From Bacillus massilinigeriensis (lineage in GTDB: Bacteria > Bacillota > Bacilli > Bacillales > Cytobacillaceae): a stretch of DNA of 64,000 nucleotides. The stretch spans positions 1,332,409 through 1,396,408 of the forward strand of contig NZ_LT630337.1 in NCBI RefSeq assembly GCF_900117315.1, read 5' to 3'. The position numbers and the translations under genes were made by a program. Each line of letters opens with the position of its first letter. The first letter of the stretch is position 1. The notes beneath the pieces are model-generated. The model did no database searches. It had not been told where the DNA came from and was given only the letters and a program-made list of their open reading frames with translations. This document shows positions 37,527-45,941 of the stretch, piece after piece.

Positions 37527-37560
37527 GCTAAAAGTAATTAGGATAATAAACCTAATTACT
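37527..37560 (-). terminator. Hairpin overlapping the fapR stop codon
   Basis: AGTAATTAGG (37533-37542) and CCTAATTACT (37551-37560) pair over 10 bp with an 8-nt loop; the fapR TAA lies in the stem and TTTTAGC follows. It is an AT-rich stem and may attenuate rather than stop transcription into plsX. Confidence 0.65.
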
Positions 37561-38116
37561 TTGAACGATACATTTCAAATTCACCATTAAATACTTTTTC
37601 ATTATTAACAAAGCTCTCAACATGTACAAATGTTCGATCATGTTCTTGATCAATTTTCATAACCTTTGCCTTAGCGATTACTCTTTCACCCTCCATAACG
37701 GAGCGTGTAAAAAGGATATTCGCCTTGGCTGTTAAAGCCAATTCATCATCGATGACTGCGACAGCTAAAGAATTCGCTTGAGCAAACAGATGGTGACCCC
37801 TGGCAATCTTATTTCGCTTAAATACATGTTCACTTTTCACATCTAATATTGAAATGGCGGAATGATCAAGCTCCATATCGATGATTTCCCCAATAACTTC
37901 ATCTAATGGGAGTGATTTCACTTCGTCCTCAAACCTTTTTTCTGCGACCGTTTTAATACGCTCACGTAATTCAGGTATAGATAGCTCCAAACGATCTAAT
38001 CGAATGGTTTGGACACTAACTGAAAATTTATCTGCTAATTCTTCATCTGTAATAAAAGGATTTTCCTTTATCGTTTGTGTTAATAAATTTTGACGCTCTC
38101 TTTTATTTCTTCTCAT
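37556..38116 (-). CDS. fapR: Fatty-acid biosynthesis repressor FapR
   Basis: 186 residues. A repressor of the fap regulon (fatty acid and phospholipid genes) released by malonyl-CoA. The N-terminal helix-turn-helix includes [20 protein letters not shown] and [14 protein letters not shown]. The C-terminal hotdog effector domain includes [20 protein letters not shown]. Its own operator sits on its promoter, implying autorepression. Ends MYRSK inside a hairpin. Confidence 0.98.
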   Translation of the reverse strand: MRRNKRERQNLLTQTIKENPFITDEELADKFSVSVQTIRLDRLELSIPELRERIKTVAEKRFEDEVKSLPLDEVIGEIIDMELDHSAISILDVKSEHVFKRNKIARGHHLFAQANSLAVAVIDDELALTAKANILFTRSVMEGERVIAKAKVMKIDQEHDRTFVHVESFVNNEKVFNGEFEMYRSK

Positions 38117-38135
38117 AAATACACCGTCCGAGATA

Positions 38136-38152
38136 TTATGACTAGGTACTAA
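38136..38152 (-). promoter_or_regulatory. FapR operator
   Basis: TTAGTACCTAGTCATAA on the minus strand, near-identical to the B. subtilis FapR box (one base different from the fapR-promoter site as I recall it). It lies just downstream of the -10 box, covering the start region of fapR. Confidence 0.9.
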
Positions 38153-38156
38153 TAGT

Positions 38157-38185
38157 AGTATATAATTTCAAAAAACAGATTGCAA
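38157..38185 (-). promoter_or_regulatory. Sigma-A promoter of fapR
   Basis: TTGCAA (38180-38185), a 17-bp spacer and TATACT (38157-38162), minus strand, abutting the FapR operator. Confidence 0.85.
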
Positions 38186-38241
38186 GAATAAAGTGTGAAA
38201 CATTTTCTCCAATAATCTTGCAAACAATCGTTTCATAAATA

Positions 38242-40281
38242 TTAATCTAATTTTTCTCCTGCTAAAACTCCTGCATTTAATAATTTTTCTCTTAAATGCA
38301 GGTATTCACTTGATTCCCAAAATATTTTTGATTCAATCAAGGTTGCCGCGTCCTGACGAGCTGTTTCTAATGCACGGTAATCATGAACCATGTCAGCTAC
38401 CTTAAATTCAGGAACACCACTTTGTTTTTTTCCAAAGAAATCCCCCGGTCCTCTTAGCTCCAAATCCTTCTCACTCAGCACAAATCCATCATTTGTTTCT
38501 GTCATGATTTTCATTCGTTCTTTTCCAATATCTGTTTTTGGATCGGCTATTAGAACACAATAGGATTGATCTTCTCCTCTTCCAACTCTCCCACGAAGCT
38601 GGTGGAGCTGTGATAATCCAAATCTTTCAGCATCATAAATGAGCATAAATGTAGCATTGGGCACATTTACTCCTACCTCAACTACTGTTGTCGATACAAG
38701 TACTTGTACCTCGTTATTACTAAATTCCTTCATTACTGTCTCTTTTTCATCAGAACTTAGTTTTCCATGCATGAGGCCCACGCGGTAACGGTCGCGAAAG
38801 TAGTTCGTTAAGGTTGTATGTACATCGATGGCATTTTGTAGGTCTAGCTTCTCTGATTCTTCGATTAACGGACATATACAATAGGCTTGTCTACCCTTTA
38901 TCAATTCCTTCTCCATAAACCCTAATACCCGTTCTAACATCTCATGCTTTGCCCAATAAGTATCTATTGCTTTCCTTCCAGCTGGCATCTCATCGATAAT
39001 CGATACATCCATCTCACCAAACACAGTAATGGCTAGGGTTCGTGGAATTGGAGTAGCGGTCATAAAAAGAACATCCGGGCTCTCTCCTTTTTCTCTTAAA
39101 ACCCTGCGCTGTTCGACACCAAATCGATGCTGTTCGTCAGTAATGACAAGTCCGAGATTAGAGAATTCTACCTCATCCTGAATTAAGGCATGGGTCCCTA
39201 TTAATATATGAATTTCCCCTTCCCTTAATTGAGATAATATTTCTTTGCGTCTTTTTCCTTTCACTGAACTTGTCAGCAGTTCACATTTCACATCAAATGG
39301 GGATAATAGTTCATTAAGGGATTCTGCATGTTGTTCAGCAAGAATTTCTGTTGGTACCATCATGGCACCTTGGAAACCTGCTGTTACACTTGCATACAAG
39401 CAAATAGCAGCCACGACGGTTTTTCCAGAACCAACATCCCCTTGGAGAAGGCGATTCATACGATAAGGAGACTTTATATCTGAAAAAATTTCATTAACGA
39501 CTCGTTTTTGAGCATTTGTTAAAGGATATGGGAGTGAATCAAGAAATTCCTTTATTTTGGAAAGATGATATTTCTGCTGAATCCCTTTGGAATTTTCACG
39601 TTCAAATTTCCGCAGTCCCTGCATTTTTAATTGAAAGGTCAAGAATTCCTCATAAACAAGCCTTCTTCTTGCCTGCTTAATATCCTCTTCGTTCAAAGGA
39701 AAATGCATTGCTCGAAAGGCATCTTTTCGATTTAAAAGTCTGTACTTAGAAATAAGTACTTGAGGAAGTGTTTCTTCTATGTATTGGCCGTATTGTGAAA
39801 AGGAAAGTTTGATCAGTCTCCTAATCCCCTTGACGGTTAAATTCCCTCTCACATTATAAACCGGTTCAAAGTTTTTCGTTTGTTTTTGTTGTCCAATACT
39901 TGCCTCATTGGCTGTTATCATTTGTCGGTGCTGATCCCATTTACCTGTAACAGTAATCGTTTCGTTGACAGTAATCTTGTTTTTCAAATAAGGTTGGTTA
40001 AAAAAAACAACAGAAATCAAATACTTATTAACTAAAAGTTTGATCGTTAATCGAGAACGTTTTTTTCCATAATAGGCAAGAGAAGGCTCACTATGAACCT
40101 TCCCTTCTACAGTAATTTTCTCATTATGATTTACTTCTGCCAAATCACGCAAACGATAGTCTTCAAATCGATATGGAAAATGTTCAAACAAATCATTTAT
40201 TGTTCGGATATTCAATTCGGCTAACCCTTCAGCCGTTTCTTCCCCAATTCCCTTAATTACAGTTACCGATTGCTGTAGCAT
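38242..40281 (-). CDS. recG: ATP-dependent DNA helicase RecG
   Basis: About 680 residues. Remodels stalled forks and branched DNA. The N-terminal wedge (OB-fold) contains TVEGKVHSEPSLAYYGKKRS. Walker A is LLQGDVGSGKTVVAAICLYA (about 280), with VITDEQHRFGVEQR, MTATPIPRTLAI, QLHQLRGRVGRG and ELRGPGDFFGKKQSG later. I use the ATG at 40281; an in-frame GTG at 40290, overlapping the end of sdaAA, is an alternative giving 682 residues. Cotranscribed with sdaAA. Confidence 0.96.
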   Translation of the reverse strand: MLQQSVTVIKGIGEETAEGLAELNIRTINDLFEHFPYRFEDYRLRDLAEVNHNEKITVEGKVHSEPSLAYYGKKRSRLTIKLLVNKYLISVVFFNQPYLKNKITVNETITVTGKWDQHRQMITANEASIGQQKQTKNFEPVYNVRGNLTVKGIRRLIKLSFSQYGQYIEETLPQVLISKYRLLNRKDAFRAMHFPLNEEDIKQARRRLVYEEFLTFQLKMQGLRKFERENSKGIQQKYHLSKIKEFLDSLPYPLTNAQKRVVNEIFSDIKSPYRMNRLLQGDVGSGKTVVAAICLYASVTAGFQGAMMVPTEILAEQHAESLNELLSPFDVKCELLTSSVKGKRRKEILSQLREGEIHILIGTHALIQDEVEFSNLGLVITDEQHRFGVEQRRVLREKGESPDVLFMTATPIPRTLAITVFGEMDVSIIDEMPAGRKAIDTYWAKHEMLERVLGFMEKELIKGRQAYCICPLIEESEKLDLQNAIDVHTTLTNYFRDRYRVGLMHGKLSSDEKETVMKEFSNNEVQVLVSTTVVEVGVNVPNATFMLIYDAERFGLSQLHQLRGRVGRGEDQSYCVLIADPKTDIGKERMKIMTETNDGFVLSEKDLELRGPGDFFGKKQSGVPEFKVADMVHDYRALETARQDAATLIESKIFWESSEYLHLREKLLNAGVLAGEKLD

Positions 40282-40282
40282 A

Positions 40283-41173
40283 TTATTCACTTTCTTTCTG
40301 CGGAGTACCGAAGATCTTTGCCTCTAATTGTCGACCTGTCGATGTAGCCGCTAAACCTCCCTGCGCTGTTTCTTTTAGAGCCGTTGGCATTGCTTGACCT
40401 ATTTTAAACATGGCATCTATTACTTCATCACATGGAATTCTGCTTGAGATCCCAGCTAAAGCCATGTCTGCTGCCACCATTGCATTGGCAGCTCCCATAG
40501 CATTACGTTTCACACATGGGACCTCCACAAGACCAGCTACTGGATCACATACTAATCCTAGCATATTTTTCAAGGTAATTGCCATAGCTTCTGCACATTG
40601 GTTTGGAGTTCCTCCAGCCATTTCAACAATAGCTGCAGCTGCCATCCCTGAAGCGGATCCAACCTCTGCCTGACATCCACCAGCAGCACCTGATATTGAG
40701 GCATTATTAGCGACTACAAAACCAAAAGCACCAGCGGTAAATAAAAAGGCAACCATCTGTTCACGAGTAGGGTTTAACTTATTTTTCACTGCAAACAATG
40801 TACCGGGTACCACACCAGCTGAGCCAGCAGTTGGGGTTGCACATATCGTCCCCATTGCAGCATTGACTTCATTCGTTGCTACTGCTTTACTTACGGCATC
40901 AAGTAGGAGTTCTCCTGATAAAAATTGACCCTTTTCTATATATCTCTGCAACAAAACAGCATCTCCACCAGTTAATCCTGAATGGGAATGAACTCCACCT
41001 AATCCTCTTTCGACTGCTCTTTCCATTACTTGCAATTGATTTTCCATTTTGGAAAGAATCTCCTCACGGGTTCTCCCTGTCACTTCTATTTCTTGTTCAA
41101 TCATAATATCCGAAATTTTTTTATTTTGAGTAACGGCAAGTTCAACAAGCTCAGCAACGTTACGAAACATCAT
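40283..41173 (-). CDS. sdaAA: L-serine dehydratase alpha subunit
   Basis: 296 residues. Deaminates L-serine to pyruvate with an iron-sulfur cluster. Candidate cluster cysteines are in GTICATPTAGSAGVVPGTL, LVCDPVAGLVEVPCVKRNA and SGAAGGCQAEVGSASGMAAA. Other blocks are GLTGGDAVLLQRYIEKG and SRIPCDEVIDAMFKIG. It needs SdaAB, encoded just upstream (130-nt gap). AAGG lies before two consecutive ATG codons; the first is used. Confidence 0.97.
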   Translation of the reverse strand: MMFRNVAELVELAVTQNKKISDIMIEQEIEVTGRTREEILSKMENQLQVMERAVERGLGGVHSHSGLTGGDAVLLQRYIEKGQFLSGELLLDAVSKAVATNEVNAAMGTICATPTAGSAGVVPGTLFAVKNKLNPTREQMVAFLFTAGAFGFVVANNASISGAAGGCQAEVGSASGMAAAAIVEMAGGTPNQCAEAMAITLKNMLGLVCDPVAGLVEVPCVKRNAMGAANAMVAADMALAGISSRIPCDEVIDAMFKIGQAMPTALKETAQGGLAATSTGRQLEAKIFGTPQKESE

Positions 41174-41303
41174 TCAACCTTCCCCTTTTTCTGTCATGTT
41201 TTTCAATTCTTCTGTTTTTTGTATGGTTGAGTAATTGGATTGAATGATTCTTACCAATGAATGAACGAGGCAAGAATGTAAGCGTTATCATATAATAACG
41301 GTC

Positions 41304-41966
41304 CTATTCAACTATTTTTGCTACCTTAATGATATTTGGTAATTTTTCTATTTCTAAAATAACAGATTCCTCTATATTTTGGTCAACTTCAATCGTCATT
41401 AAAGCTAGCTTGCCTTTTTCCTTACGGGATACTTCCATATGACCGATATTAATTTCATATTTTGCTAATATGTTTGAAACATTTGCTATGGTTCCAAAAC
41501 GGTCATTATGAACAACAAGCAAGGCTGGATGGTGCCCTGATAATTTCAATTCAAATCCGTTAAGTTCAATGATTTCAATCTTTCCTCCACCAATAGAGAT
41601 CCCTACTAGTTCAAGTTCACCATCATCGTCACCTAAAATTATTTTCGCGGTGTTTGGGTGAAAAGGAATAGCCTCTTCTTCAATAAAGCTTAATTCCATT
41701 CCTCGACTTTTTGCGATTTCAATGGAATGAATGATTCTTTCATCAAATGTGTCAAAATCTAATATTCCACCCACTGTAGCAACATCTGTCCCATGACCTT
41801 TATAAGTTTCGGCAAATGAACCATAAAAGGATATGTGTGCCCATTTCGGCTCACGTCCAAAAAGACTTCTTGCCACCCTTCCGATTCTTGCAGCACCCGC
41901 AGTATGTGAGCTTGATGGTCCAATCATAACAGGCCCAATAATATCAAAAACACTTTTATATTTCAT
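41304..41966 (-). CDS. sdaAB: L-serine dehydratase beta subunit
   Basis: 220 residues. The N-terminal domain carries the serine-dehydratase motif FDIIGPVMIGPSSSHTAGAA. The C-terminal part (about 145-220) is an ACT-type domain, LLVVHNDRFGTIANVSNILA, likely for amino-acid sensing. Two-subunit serine dehydratases of this type are standard in Bacillus. AAGGAGGA precedes the ATG. Upstream there is a TTGCTA...TATATT pair at 16-bp spacing, only a weak promoter candidate. Confidence 0.97.
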   Translation of the reverse strand: MKYKSVFDIIGPVMIGPSSSHTAGAARIGRVARSLFGREPKWAHISFYGSFAETYKGHGTDVATVGGILDFDTFDERIIHSIEIAKSRGMELSFIEEEAIPFHPNTAKIILGDDDGELELVGISIGGGKIEIIELNGFELKLSGHHPALLVVHNDRFGTIANVSNILAKYEINIGHMEVSRKEKGKLALMTIEVDQNIEESVILEIEKLPNIIKVAKIVE

Positions 41967-42132
41967 GCCATCTATCCTCCTTCGCTGTAAAAATATCTAT
42001 AAATGCTGTAGACACGAATTATTCGGAAAACAAATAAATAATATTTTTATTATCCAATATATAATATATTGTTTTCTTAGCAAATTGGTATGTTTTCTAA
42101 AAAAATGTATTGTTAAATTTATCCATGTTCTA

Positions 42133-42181
42133 TCATAAATAAAGGGTTGAGCCCTTTAATATAGGCTAACCCTCATTTATT
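42133..42181 (-). terminator. Terminator of yloU-fakA
   Basis: Arms ATAAATAAAGGGTTGAGCCC and GGCTAACCCTCATTTAT (within 42135-42180) pair over most of their length with small mismatches, about 20 nt after the fakA stop. The T-tract is interrupted (TTTATTTAT). Confidence 0.7.
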
Positions 42182-42199
42182 GCTTTGCTTATTTCTTTG

Positions 42200-43873
42200 C
42201 TATTCAACTGAGAAGATGAAAGCGTATAACGGCTGCTTTCCATCATGAATTTCGATTTCAACATCTTCAAAATTAGCTTCAACAAATTCAACTACTTTTT
42301 CAACATCTTCAGTTGAAGCATCTTCACCTTTAATGATTGTTAAAATCTCAGATTCTTCATCTAGTAATTTCTGTAACAGCTCTTGTGATGCTTTTACTTT
42401 ATCCTTATCCTTGGTAACAATTTTGCCATCAGCAATTCCCATGAAATCGTCTTTTTCAATTTCTAAACCATCAATGCTGGTATCACGAACGGCATAAGTG
42501 ATTTGGCCTGTTTTCACATTCTGTAAGGCTTCAGTCATTGATTCTTCATTAGCAGATAGTTCTGCATTGGGATTAAAGGCTAAAAGTGCTGATAATCCTT
42601 GTGGTACGGTTTTAGAAGGAATGACGATGACTTCTTCCTCAGAAACCTCTTTTGCCTGTTCAGCAGCCATAATAATATTTTTATTATTTGGCAGGATGAT
42701 GATTTTCTTTGCATTGACCTCTTTAATTGCCTTAACGATGTCTTCTGTGCTTGGATTCATGGTCTGTCCGCCTTCAATTACGGCATGTGCTCCAATGCTC
42801 TTAAATAGGTCTGCTATCCCACTTCCCATTGAAACCGTCACAATTCCATATTCAAGCTTTTCTTTTTTTACTGGCTGAGTCTTCTCTGCCACATGCGATT
42901 CGCCAACAATATTTGTATGCTGCTCACGCATATTTTCAATTTTCATTTTTACTAAACTTCCATATTTTTGCCCGTAGTTTAAGACTTCTCCAGGCTGTTC
43001 AGAATGGATATGTACTTTTACAACTTCCTCATCGGAAATAACAAGCAATGAATCCCCGAGCTTACTTAAATCCTGGCGGAACTGATCTTCAGAGAATGGT
43101 TTACCCTTTAGTTTCTCTTGGTCCACCCTAACCATAAACTCTGTACAATAACCAAATACGATGTCCTCTGTATTAATATGGCCTTGTACATTGTTGTGAT
43201 GTTCTGCATTGACAAGATCATTCATAGATTGGGTAGTAACAACATCAGGAAGTGCCTCACCCTTTAGCTCTGCTAAAAAGCCTTCATAAACAATGACCAA
43301 TCCTTGGCCACCACTGTCCACAACACCAACTTCCTTTAAGACCGGAAGTAAATCAGGCGTTCTCTTCAGCGAAGCTTTTGCTTCTTTAACAACCTCTTCC
43401 ATAATAACGATGATGTCATCTGTTTTCTTAGCCATTGCAACACCGTGCCTTGCCGCATCCTTTGCAACGGTTAATATCGTTCCTTCAACCGGCTTCATTA
43501 CCGCTTTGTAGGCAGTTTCAACACCAGATTCTAGTGCACCTGCAAACTCTTTTCCGTTAATTACCTTCTTTTGCTCGATGGCCTTTGAGAAGCCACGGAA
43601 TAGCTGCGATAGGATAACCCCAGAGTTTCCTCGAGCACCCATAAGCAATCCTTTTGACAAGGCTTGACCAACTTTTCCGATATGATCCTGTATATTGTTC
43701 TTAACTTCCTTTGCACCGGAAGTCATAGATAAATTCATATTTGTACCAGTGTCACCATCTGGGACAGGGAAAACATTTAAGGAATCCACAAATTTTGCGT
43801 TTGCAGATAAATGGTTGGAACCTTGAATAACCATTTGTGCAAATTGTTTTCCGTCTAGAGTTTTTATTGACAC
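42200..43873 (-). CDS. fakA: Fatty acid kinase subunit A (YloV)
   Basis: 557 residues. The ATP-binding kinase that phosphorylates exogenous fatty acids held by a FakB (DegV-family) partner, feeding acyl-phosphate to PlsX/PlsY chemistry. The N-terminal DhaL-like domain shows FPVPDGDTGTNMNLSMTSGA and GARGNSGVILSQLFRGFS. The middle has GVVDSGGQGLVIVYEGFLAE; the C-terminal domain begins near ELEYGIVTVSMGSGIADLF and is FakB-like in outline. No FakB gene is nearby. It lies 16 nt after yloU. Confidence 0.96.
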   Translation of the reverse strand: MSIKTLDGKQFAQMVIQGSNHLSANAKFVDSLNVFPVPDGDTGTNMNLSMTSGAKEVKNNIQDHIGKVGQALSKGLLMGARGNSGVILSQLFRGFSKAIEQKKVINGKEFAGALESGVETAYKAVMKPVEGTILTVAKDAARHGVAMAKKTDDIIVIMEEVVKEAKASLKRTPDLLPVLKEVGVVDSGGQGLVIVYEGFLAELKGEALPDVVTTQSMNDLVNAEHHNNVQGHINTEDIVFGYCTEFMVRVDQEKLKGKPFSEDQFRQDLSKLGDSLLVISDEEVVKVHIHSEQPGEVLNYGQKYGSLVKMKIENMREQHTNIVGESHVAEKTQPVKKEKLEYGIVTVSMGSGIADLFKSIGAHAVIEGGQTMNPSTEDIVKAIKEVNAKKIIILPNNKNIIMAAEQAKEVSEEEVIVIPSKTVPQGLSALLAFNPNAELSANEESMTEALQNVKTGQITYAVRDTSIDGLEIEKDDFMGIADGKIVTKDKDKVKASQELLQKLLDEESEILTIIKGEDASTEDVEKVVEFVEANFEDVEIEIHDGKQPLYAFIFSVE

Positions 43874-43889
43874 AAAGATTTCCTCCTCA

Positions 43890-44252
43890 CTACGGGTTCG
43901 TCACACGAACTCCCTGAACGTAAATATTAACCGAGTCAGTGCTCAGCCCAACTGTTTTTTCTAGAGTGTATTTTACTTTTGATTGCACGTTGTGAGCAAC
44001 CTCGGAAATTTTCGTCCCATAGCTTACAATAATATACATGTCAATATGGACTTCATCATTTTCTTGGCGGACAATCACGCCACGAGTAAAATTCTCTCTT
44101 CTTAAAATATCTGTAAGGCCATCTTTAATTTGGTTTTTTGAAGCCATACCAACAATACCGTAACAATCGACTGCTGCTCCACCAGCTAATGTGGCGATTA
44201 CATCATTTGAGATGTCAATTTGCCCGTATTTGGTTTTTAATTCGATGGTCAT
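43890..44252 (-). CDS. yloU: Asp23/YloU family protein
   Basis: 120 residues, the same as B. subtilis YloU. Asp23-family proteins are envelope-stress-linked and membrane-associated in staphylococci; the role in Bacillus is not settled. Key blocks are TKYGQIDISNDVIATLAGGA, DCYGIVGMASKNQIKDGL and IIVSYGTKISEVAHNVQSKV. No membrane helix of its own. The ATG at 44252 has AAAGGGGG; the reading from 44291 lacks a ribosome site. Its tight pairing with fakA is conserved. Confidence 0.95.
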   Translation of the reverse strand: MTIELKTKYGQIDISNDVIATLAGGAAVDCYGIVGMASKNQIKDGLTDILRRENFTRGVIVRQENDEVHIDMYIIVSYGTKISEVAHNVQSKVKYTLEKTVGLSTDSVNIYVQGVRVTNP

Positions 44253-44317
44253 ATTTATTCCCCCTTTGGAATAATCCTTGGCTATAGCCATTTTACTATA
44301 ATTACAACAATATTAAA

Positions 44318-44373
44318 AGTATACCATAGAAACTACACATTATTATAACGCACCATACTACCTACTATGTCAA
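44318..44373 (-). promoter_or_regulatory. Promoter region of yloU-fakA
   Basis: Two candidates overlap here: consensus boxes TTGACA (44368-44373) and TATAAT (44342-44347) but with a long 20-bp spacer, and an extended -10 TGGTATACT (44318-44326) without a good -35. Confidence 0.5.
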
Positions 44374-44405
44374 GGAATTTTTCTTGAAACCTTTTTCCTT
44401 CCCTA

Positions 44406-44434
44406 TTGCAAACATAAAATATGTGTGATAAATT
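44406..44434 (+). promoter_or_regulatory. Sigma-A promoter of rpmB
   Basis: TTGCAA (44406-44411), a 17-bp spacer and TAAATT (44429-44434), plus strand, giving a leader of about 110 nt. Confidence 0.7.
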
Positions 44435-44456
44435 ATTAAAGTATCTTTTAATGACT

Positions 44457-44482
44457 GAAAAACCCTGTGTTTGTGGTTTTTC
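44457..44482 (+). promoter_or_regulatory. Hairpin in the rpmB leader
   Basis: GAAAAACC (44457-44464) and GGTTTTTC (44475-44482) form an 8-bp stem with a 10-nt loop about 70 nt before the rpmB ATG. It could be autoregulatory; no known leader class was recognised. Confidence 0.45.
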
Positions 44483-44552
44483 ACATAATCTTATTGTATA
44501 TGAAAAGCATGAAAACATATTTTCAAGCTTAGCAAGTAAGGAGGGAAAACAT

Positions 44553-44741
44553 ATGCCACGCAAATGTGTTGTAACTGGTAAAAAAACCACTTCTGGTAAC
44601 TCTCGTTCACACGCAATGAACGCTAACAAACGTACTTGGGGAGCAAACTTACAAAAAGTTCGCATTCTTGTTAACGGTAAGCCTAAACGTGTTTGGGTTT
44701 CTGCAAGAGCCCTTAGATCAGGTAAAGTTGAACGCGTATAA
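44553..44741 (+). CDS. rpmB: Large-subunit ribosomal protein bL28
   Basis: 62 residues, matching B. subtilis L28. [39 protein letters not shown] and the end [13 protein letters not shown] identify it. It keeps only one Cys, so it is of the zinc-free type. AAGGAGGG precedes the ATG; in-frame codons upstream are not family sequence. Alone on the plus strand inside a long minus-strand region, an arrangement shared with B. subtilis. Confidence 0.98.
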   Translation: MPRKCVVTGKKTTSGNSRSHAMNANKRTWGANLQKVRILVNGKPKRVWVSARALRSGKVERV

Positions 44742-44754
44742 TTTGACTTTGTTA

Positions 44755-44787
44755 AACAGAGCACAATAAATGGTGCTCTGTTTTTTC
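44755..44787 (+). terminator. Terminator of rpmB
   Basis: AACAGAGCAC (44755-44764) and GTGCTCTGTT (44773-44782) pair perfectly, then TTTTC, 13 nt after the stop. Confidence 0.93.
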
Positions 44788-44879
44788 GTCTATTCGATAG
44801 TTTTGCCAATCGAATGGATATATAGTCCAATTTGTCATTATAATACATAAAAAATGAGGCTACCTTCAAAGAGATGAAC

Positions 44880-44919
44880 CCCCTCAATTTATAGCATTCC
44901 TCGTGCTATTCTTGAGGGT
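44880..44919. terminator. Inverted repeat after spoVM
   Basis: CCCTCAA...ATAGCA (from 44881) pairs with GCTAT...TTGAGGG (to 44918) around a short loop. It lies between the convergent ends of rpmB and spoVM. T-runs are poor on both strands, so it may terminate weakly or protect the 3' end. Confidence 0.6.
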
Positions 44920-44993
44920 GATTTCTCCTTTTAGTAGTCCTCTTCATTCTTTTTCTATAAATGATCTTCAGCAAGTTTTCTTCGCTATTCCCA

Positions 44994-45074
44994 TTACCCT
45001 TTTTTGAAGGTTCCAAGCATCGCGCGGACAATGCCGCCTAAAAATTTTGGCAGTTTAATCGTATAAAATTTCAT
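44994..45074 (-). CDS. spoVM: Stage V sporulation protein SpoVM
   Basis: A 26-codon gene: MKFYTIKLPKFLGGIVRAML then GTFKKG. SpoVM is an amphipathic helix that recognises the positively curved forespore membrane and anchors SpoIVA to start coat assembly. It keeps the N-terminal MKFYTIKLPKFLGG of B. subtilis, including the helix-breaking Pro9, and differs only near the C-terminus. GAGGAGGGAC precedes the ATG. Position between thiN and rpmB is as in B. subtilis. Direct evidence that the organism sporulates. Confidence 0.96.
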   Translation of the reverse strand: MKFYTIKLPKFLGGIVRAMLGTFKKG

Positions 45075-45202
45075 AATGTCCCTCCTCGCGGATCTTACAC
45101 ATCCAACTTTTTAATACGTTTCTTCAATAGCATATTCAAGGAATTAAAATAAGTACATTTAGGATAAGTCATTAAAATAAAAAGGAATGCGAGATGTTGC
45201 TG

Positions 45203-45856
45203 TTACTTTAAATCTCGACTTCTTATCATCATTAATATGCCTTTTGTAAACGAAAAAGTACCATAAGTATTATTAAGTTCATTACTAATACATAGTGTAG
45301 ACCCTAATGGAATATGACAGTCTTTTAAAGGATATTTAAATCCTTCTAATGTAAGGTTCAAGACCTTATCCGCTATAGGAAGGAATGAAATATAAGGAAA
45401 ACCATCTATTTTTTCTAAAGTATAACTTCCTGGACGATGAACGTTAATGATATTTTGCCTGTCTATCATCTCTATACAGATTTTGCTTCCTTGTAAAATA
45501 GGCTTTAGTAGGAGCTGAACATTCCCCATGAAGTGATCATATCTTCCCCCTGTTCCTCCATATAGGCATATTTTTTTGGGATTTTGCAGCAATGCCCAGT
45601 TTATGGCAAGCTCCATATCTGTTTCATCTTTTTCCGCTTTATATTTATTCACATTAGATATTTTACTTGTAATGATTTGATATTCTTCTAATGAAACAGA
45701 ATCAAAATCTCCAAATGCTATATTTGGTATAATATTTCTTGATAGAAGACGGTAGACCCCTCGGTCCACCCCAACCCATATCCCCTCTTTTTCATCTAAG
45801 TCATAAAGATCAGGTATTAATTCTTCGGGGCCTCCTCCTAGAATATTAATAATCAT
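45203..45856 (-). CDS. thiN: Thiamine pyrophosphokinase
   Basis: 217 residues. Transfers pyrophosphate from ATP to thiamine to give thiamine diphosphate. The N-terminal catalytic domain includes GVDRGVYRLL, IAFGDFDSVSLEEY, AEKDETDMELAINWAL and YGGTGGRYDHFMGNVQLLL. The C-terminal beta-barrel is diverse but ends SFTKGILMMIRSRD as expected. AAAGGAG precedes the ATG. A terminator separates it from rpe upstream. No TPP riboswitch is visible. Confidence 0.96.
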   Translation of the reverse strand: MIINILGGGPEELIPDLYDLDEKEGIWVGVDRGVYRLLSRNIIPNIAFGDFDSVSLEEYQIITSKISNVNKYKAEKDETDMELAINWALLQNPKKICLYGGTGGRYDHFMGNVQLLLKPILQGSKICIEMIDRQNIINVHRPGSYTLEKIDGFPYISFLPIADKVLNLTLEGFKYPLKDCHIPLGSTLCISNELNNTYGTFSFTKGILMMIRSRDLK

Positions 45857-45888
45857 AACAATCTCCTTTAATTAAGTAAGAAATAGAG

Positions 45889-45922
45889 TCAAAAAAGCCA
45901 GCCGGGTAACAGCTGACTTTCT
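45889..45922 (-). terminator. Terminator after rpe
   Basis: AAAGCCAGC (45894-45902) pairs with GCTGACTTT (45912-45920) with one wobble, then TTTTTT on the minus strand; 20 nt after the rpe stop. It closes the long run that begins near yloC. Confidence 0.85.
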
Positions 45923-45941
45923 ATTTTGTATTCAAGTACTA

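Noticed and set aside
44333-44887. Minus-strand frame of 184 codons antisense to rpmB
   Set aside because: It covers the rpmB promoter, gene and terminator in the opposite sense, with a low-quality protein sequence and no Shine-Dalgarno.
45075-45202. Sigma-E promoter of spoVM
   Set aside because: GAATATG and CGTATTAA are present but at the wrong spacing (12 nt); spoVM is expected to be sigma-E dependent but I cannot place the boxes.
45857-45941. TPP riboswitch before thiN
   Set aside because: The 85-nt gap holds only the rpe terminator and a ribosome site; no THI-box sequence is present.
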